Notes under the pieces: model-generated
What the model saw: the letters and a program-made list of their open reading frames with translations, nothing else
Told to the model about the DNA's origin: nothing
Databases searched by the model: none
Made by a program: the position numbers and the translations under genes
Source of the DNA: Corynebacterium sp. P4-C1
Lineage (GTDB): Bacteria > Actinomycetota > Actinomycetes > Mycobacteriales > Mycobacteriaceae
Length of the DNA stretch: 64,000 bases
Assembly: GCF_030503595.1 (NCBI RefSeq)
Contig: NZ_CP129966.1
Coordinates: forward strand, 2,232,001-2,296,000
Direction: 5' to 3'
Part shown: positions 63,447 to 64,000 of the stretch, piece by piece
Position numbering within the stretch: the first letter of the stretch is position 1
How the letters are laid out: every line of letters begins with the position of its first letter

Positions 63447-63612
63447 TGTCAACATTCTCGTTTATGCCTTCCACTCCGCTGCACCGCAACATAAACCCGC
63501 TCAACAATGGCTAAGTAGTGCTCTAAATCGGCATGAAACAATTGGACTCCTGGATGTTGTGGCAACGGGCGTGCTGTCAAGGGGTGAATGCGCCACTTCG
63601 ACCGGGAGGTAG
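63433..63612 (+). pseudogene. vapC: VapC-type PIN toxin, truncated by IS30 copy 2
   Basis: ATG at 63433. MIIPDVNILVYAFHSAAPQHKPAQQW is a PIN-domain start with the first catalytic Asp, but the frame leaves the toxin at about 63569 and ends inside the IS at 63612. Two thirds of the PIN domain, with the other acidic residues, are missing. Inactive as a ribonuclease. Confidence 0.88.
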
Positions 63613-64000
63613 TTGTGACGCGTTGGACTCCGAAGGATGTTAAGGATGCTGCTGTTGAGCGCGTGGTGGCAGGCGAGGCAGTTAGCCTGGTCGCGCGTGA
63701 TGTGGGTGTAGGCCCCGAATCGGTTTACGGTTGGTTGAGGGTAAGAGGTGTCGAACCTCCAGGCAGGCGTGCGAGTCGTTTGCGTGATCCGTTTGTCCGT
63801 GAGGCTGTTGGGTTGGTGCGTGCAGGTATGTCGATCAGTCAAGCAGCACAGACTGTTGGAATATCGACTGGCTTGCTTCACAGCAGGTTAAAGAAAGCTG
63901 GTGTAATCGAAGTGCGGCCTAGACGCGCCCACTTGTCACCTGATGAACGTGCCCAGGCCGTGGAGCGAGTGCTTGCTGGTGAGAGCTGTCAGACAGTGGC
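63569..64000 (+). mobile_element. IS30-family insertion sequence, second copy (continues beyond window)
   Basis: By eye, base-for-base the same as 58740-59171, same orientation; left inverted repeat at 63577-63596. The right end lies outside the window. Confidence 0.9.
63615..64000 (+). CDS. IS30-family transposase, 5' part of second copy
   Basis: GTG at 63615 with GGGAGG upstream, reading the same HTH-rich N-terminus as the first copy through about residue 128 at the window end. No difference from copy 1 was seen. Confidence 0.9.
   Translation, partial: MTRWTPKDVKDAAVERVVAGEAVSLVARDVGVGPESVYGWLRVRGVEPPGRRASRLRDPFVREAVGLVRAGMSISQAAQTVGISTGLLHSRLKKAGVIEVRPRRAHLSPDERAQAVERVLAGESCQTV

Overview
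The window is high-GC actinobacterial DNA, almost certainly a Corynebacterium chromosome. Gene order between about 5 and 55 kb follows blocks I remember from the C. glutamicum map (C-S lyase/brnQ/luciferase-like oxidase; malQ-fadD; hemW-hrcA-dnaJ2-rsmE-phoH-ybeY-CNNM-era-recO-uppS; zur/znr-glyS-dgt-dnaG; eno-ftsB-DUF501-ppx). No database search was possible; family calls rest on motifs, length and context.

1-6.2 kb (minus strand): an operon of overlapping genes, GntR/UTRA regulator, lipoprotein binding protein, two Dpp-type permeases, a fused double ATPase and a ribokinase cut by the window edge. 6.2-20.6 kb: LLM flavin oxidase, BrnQ, a DUF222-HNH nuclease gene, maltokinase, trehalose synthase, MalY/AecD-type C-S lyase, an ABC exporter, a lipoprotein, IPP isomerase, a type-B esterase, two overlapping micropeptide genes and MalQ. 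20.7-24.3 kb: an intact long-chain acyl-CoA ligase followed by a decayed tandem copy.

24.4-37.6 kb: a dense plus-strand run of stress and RNA/ribosome genes. hrcA carries a CIRCE element at its predicted transcription start. One of two tandem pyridoxal-kinase genes runs in frame into era with no stop codon. The run ends with a ferritin-like/VIT1 metal transporter, convergent with zur and znr. 38.3-48.5 kb: glyS, two small related-looking genes, a TPM-domain membrane protein, dgt, an AbiEi/DUF559-like gene, an RNase Sa-like membrane-anchored ribonuclease with a barstar-like inhibitor gene directly behind it, dnaG with a degenerate zinc motif, and mazG. 48.5-57.3 kb: two secreted two-cysteine proteins flanking a lytic transglycosylase-like gene, then eno, ftsB/divIC, DUF501, ppx, a CAU-anticodon tRNA, an Hsp31/PfpI-like gene and an MDR oxidoreductase.

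57.4-64 kb is accessory DNA. A tRNA 3'-end fragment with a terminator is followed by a tyrosine integrase broken by an IS30-family element. A second copy of that element, in the same orientation and without visible differences over the 432 bases present, starts at 63569 and cuts a vapC gene. Between the copies lie mntH, a NUDIX gene, a tetR-doxX pair with operator-like palindromes on a leaderless start, and vapBC'. The arrangement resembles a composite transposon.

The most rewarding items are the RNase/barstar pair, the stop-less pdxY-era junction, the metal-ligand loss in DnaG, the CIRCE at hrcA, the micropeptide pair and the IS-bounded mntH cassette.
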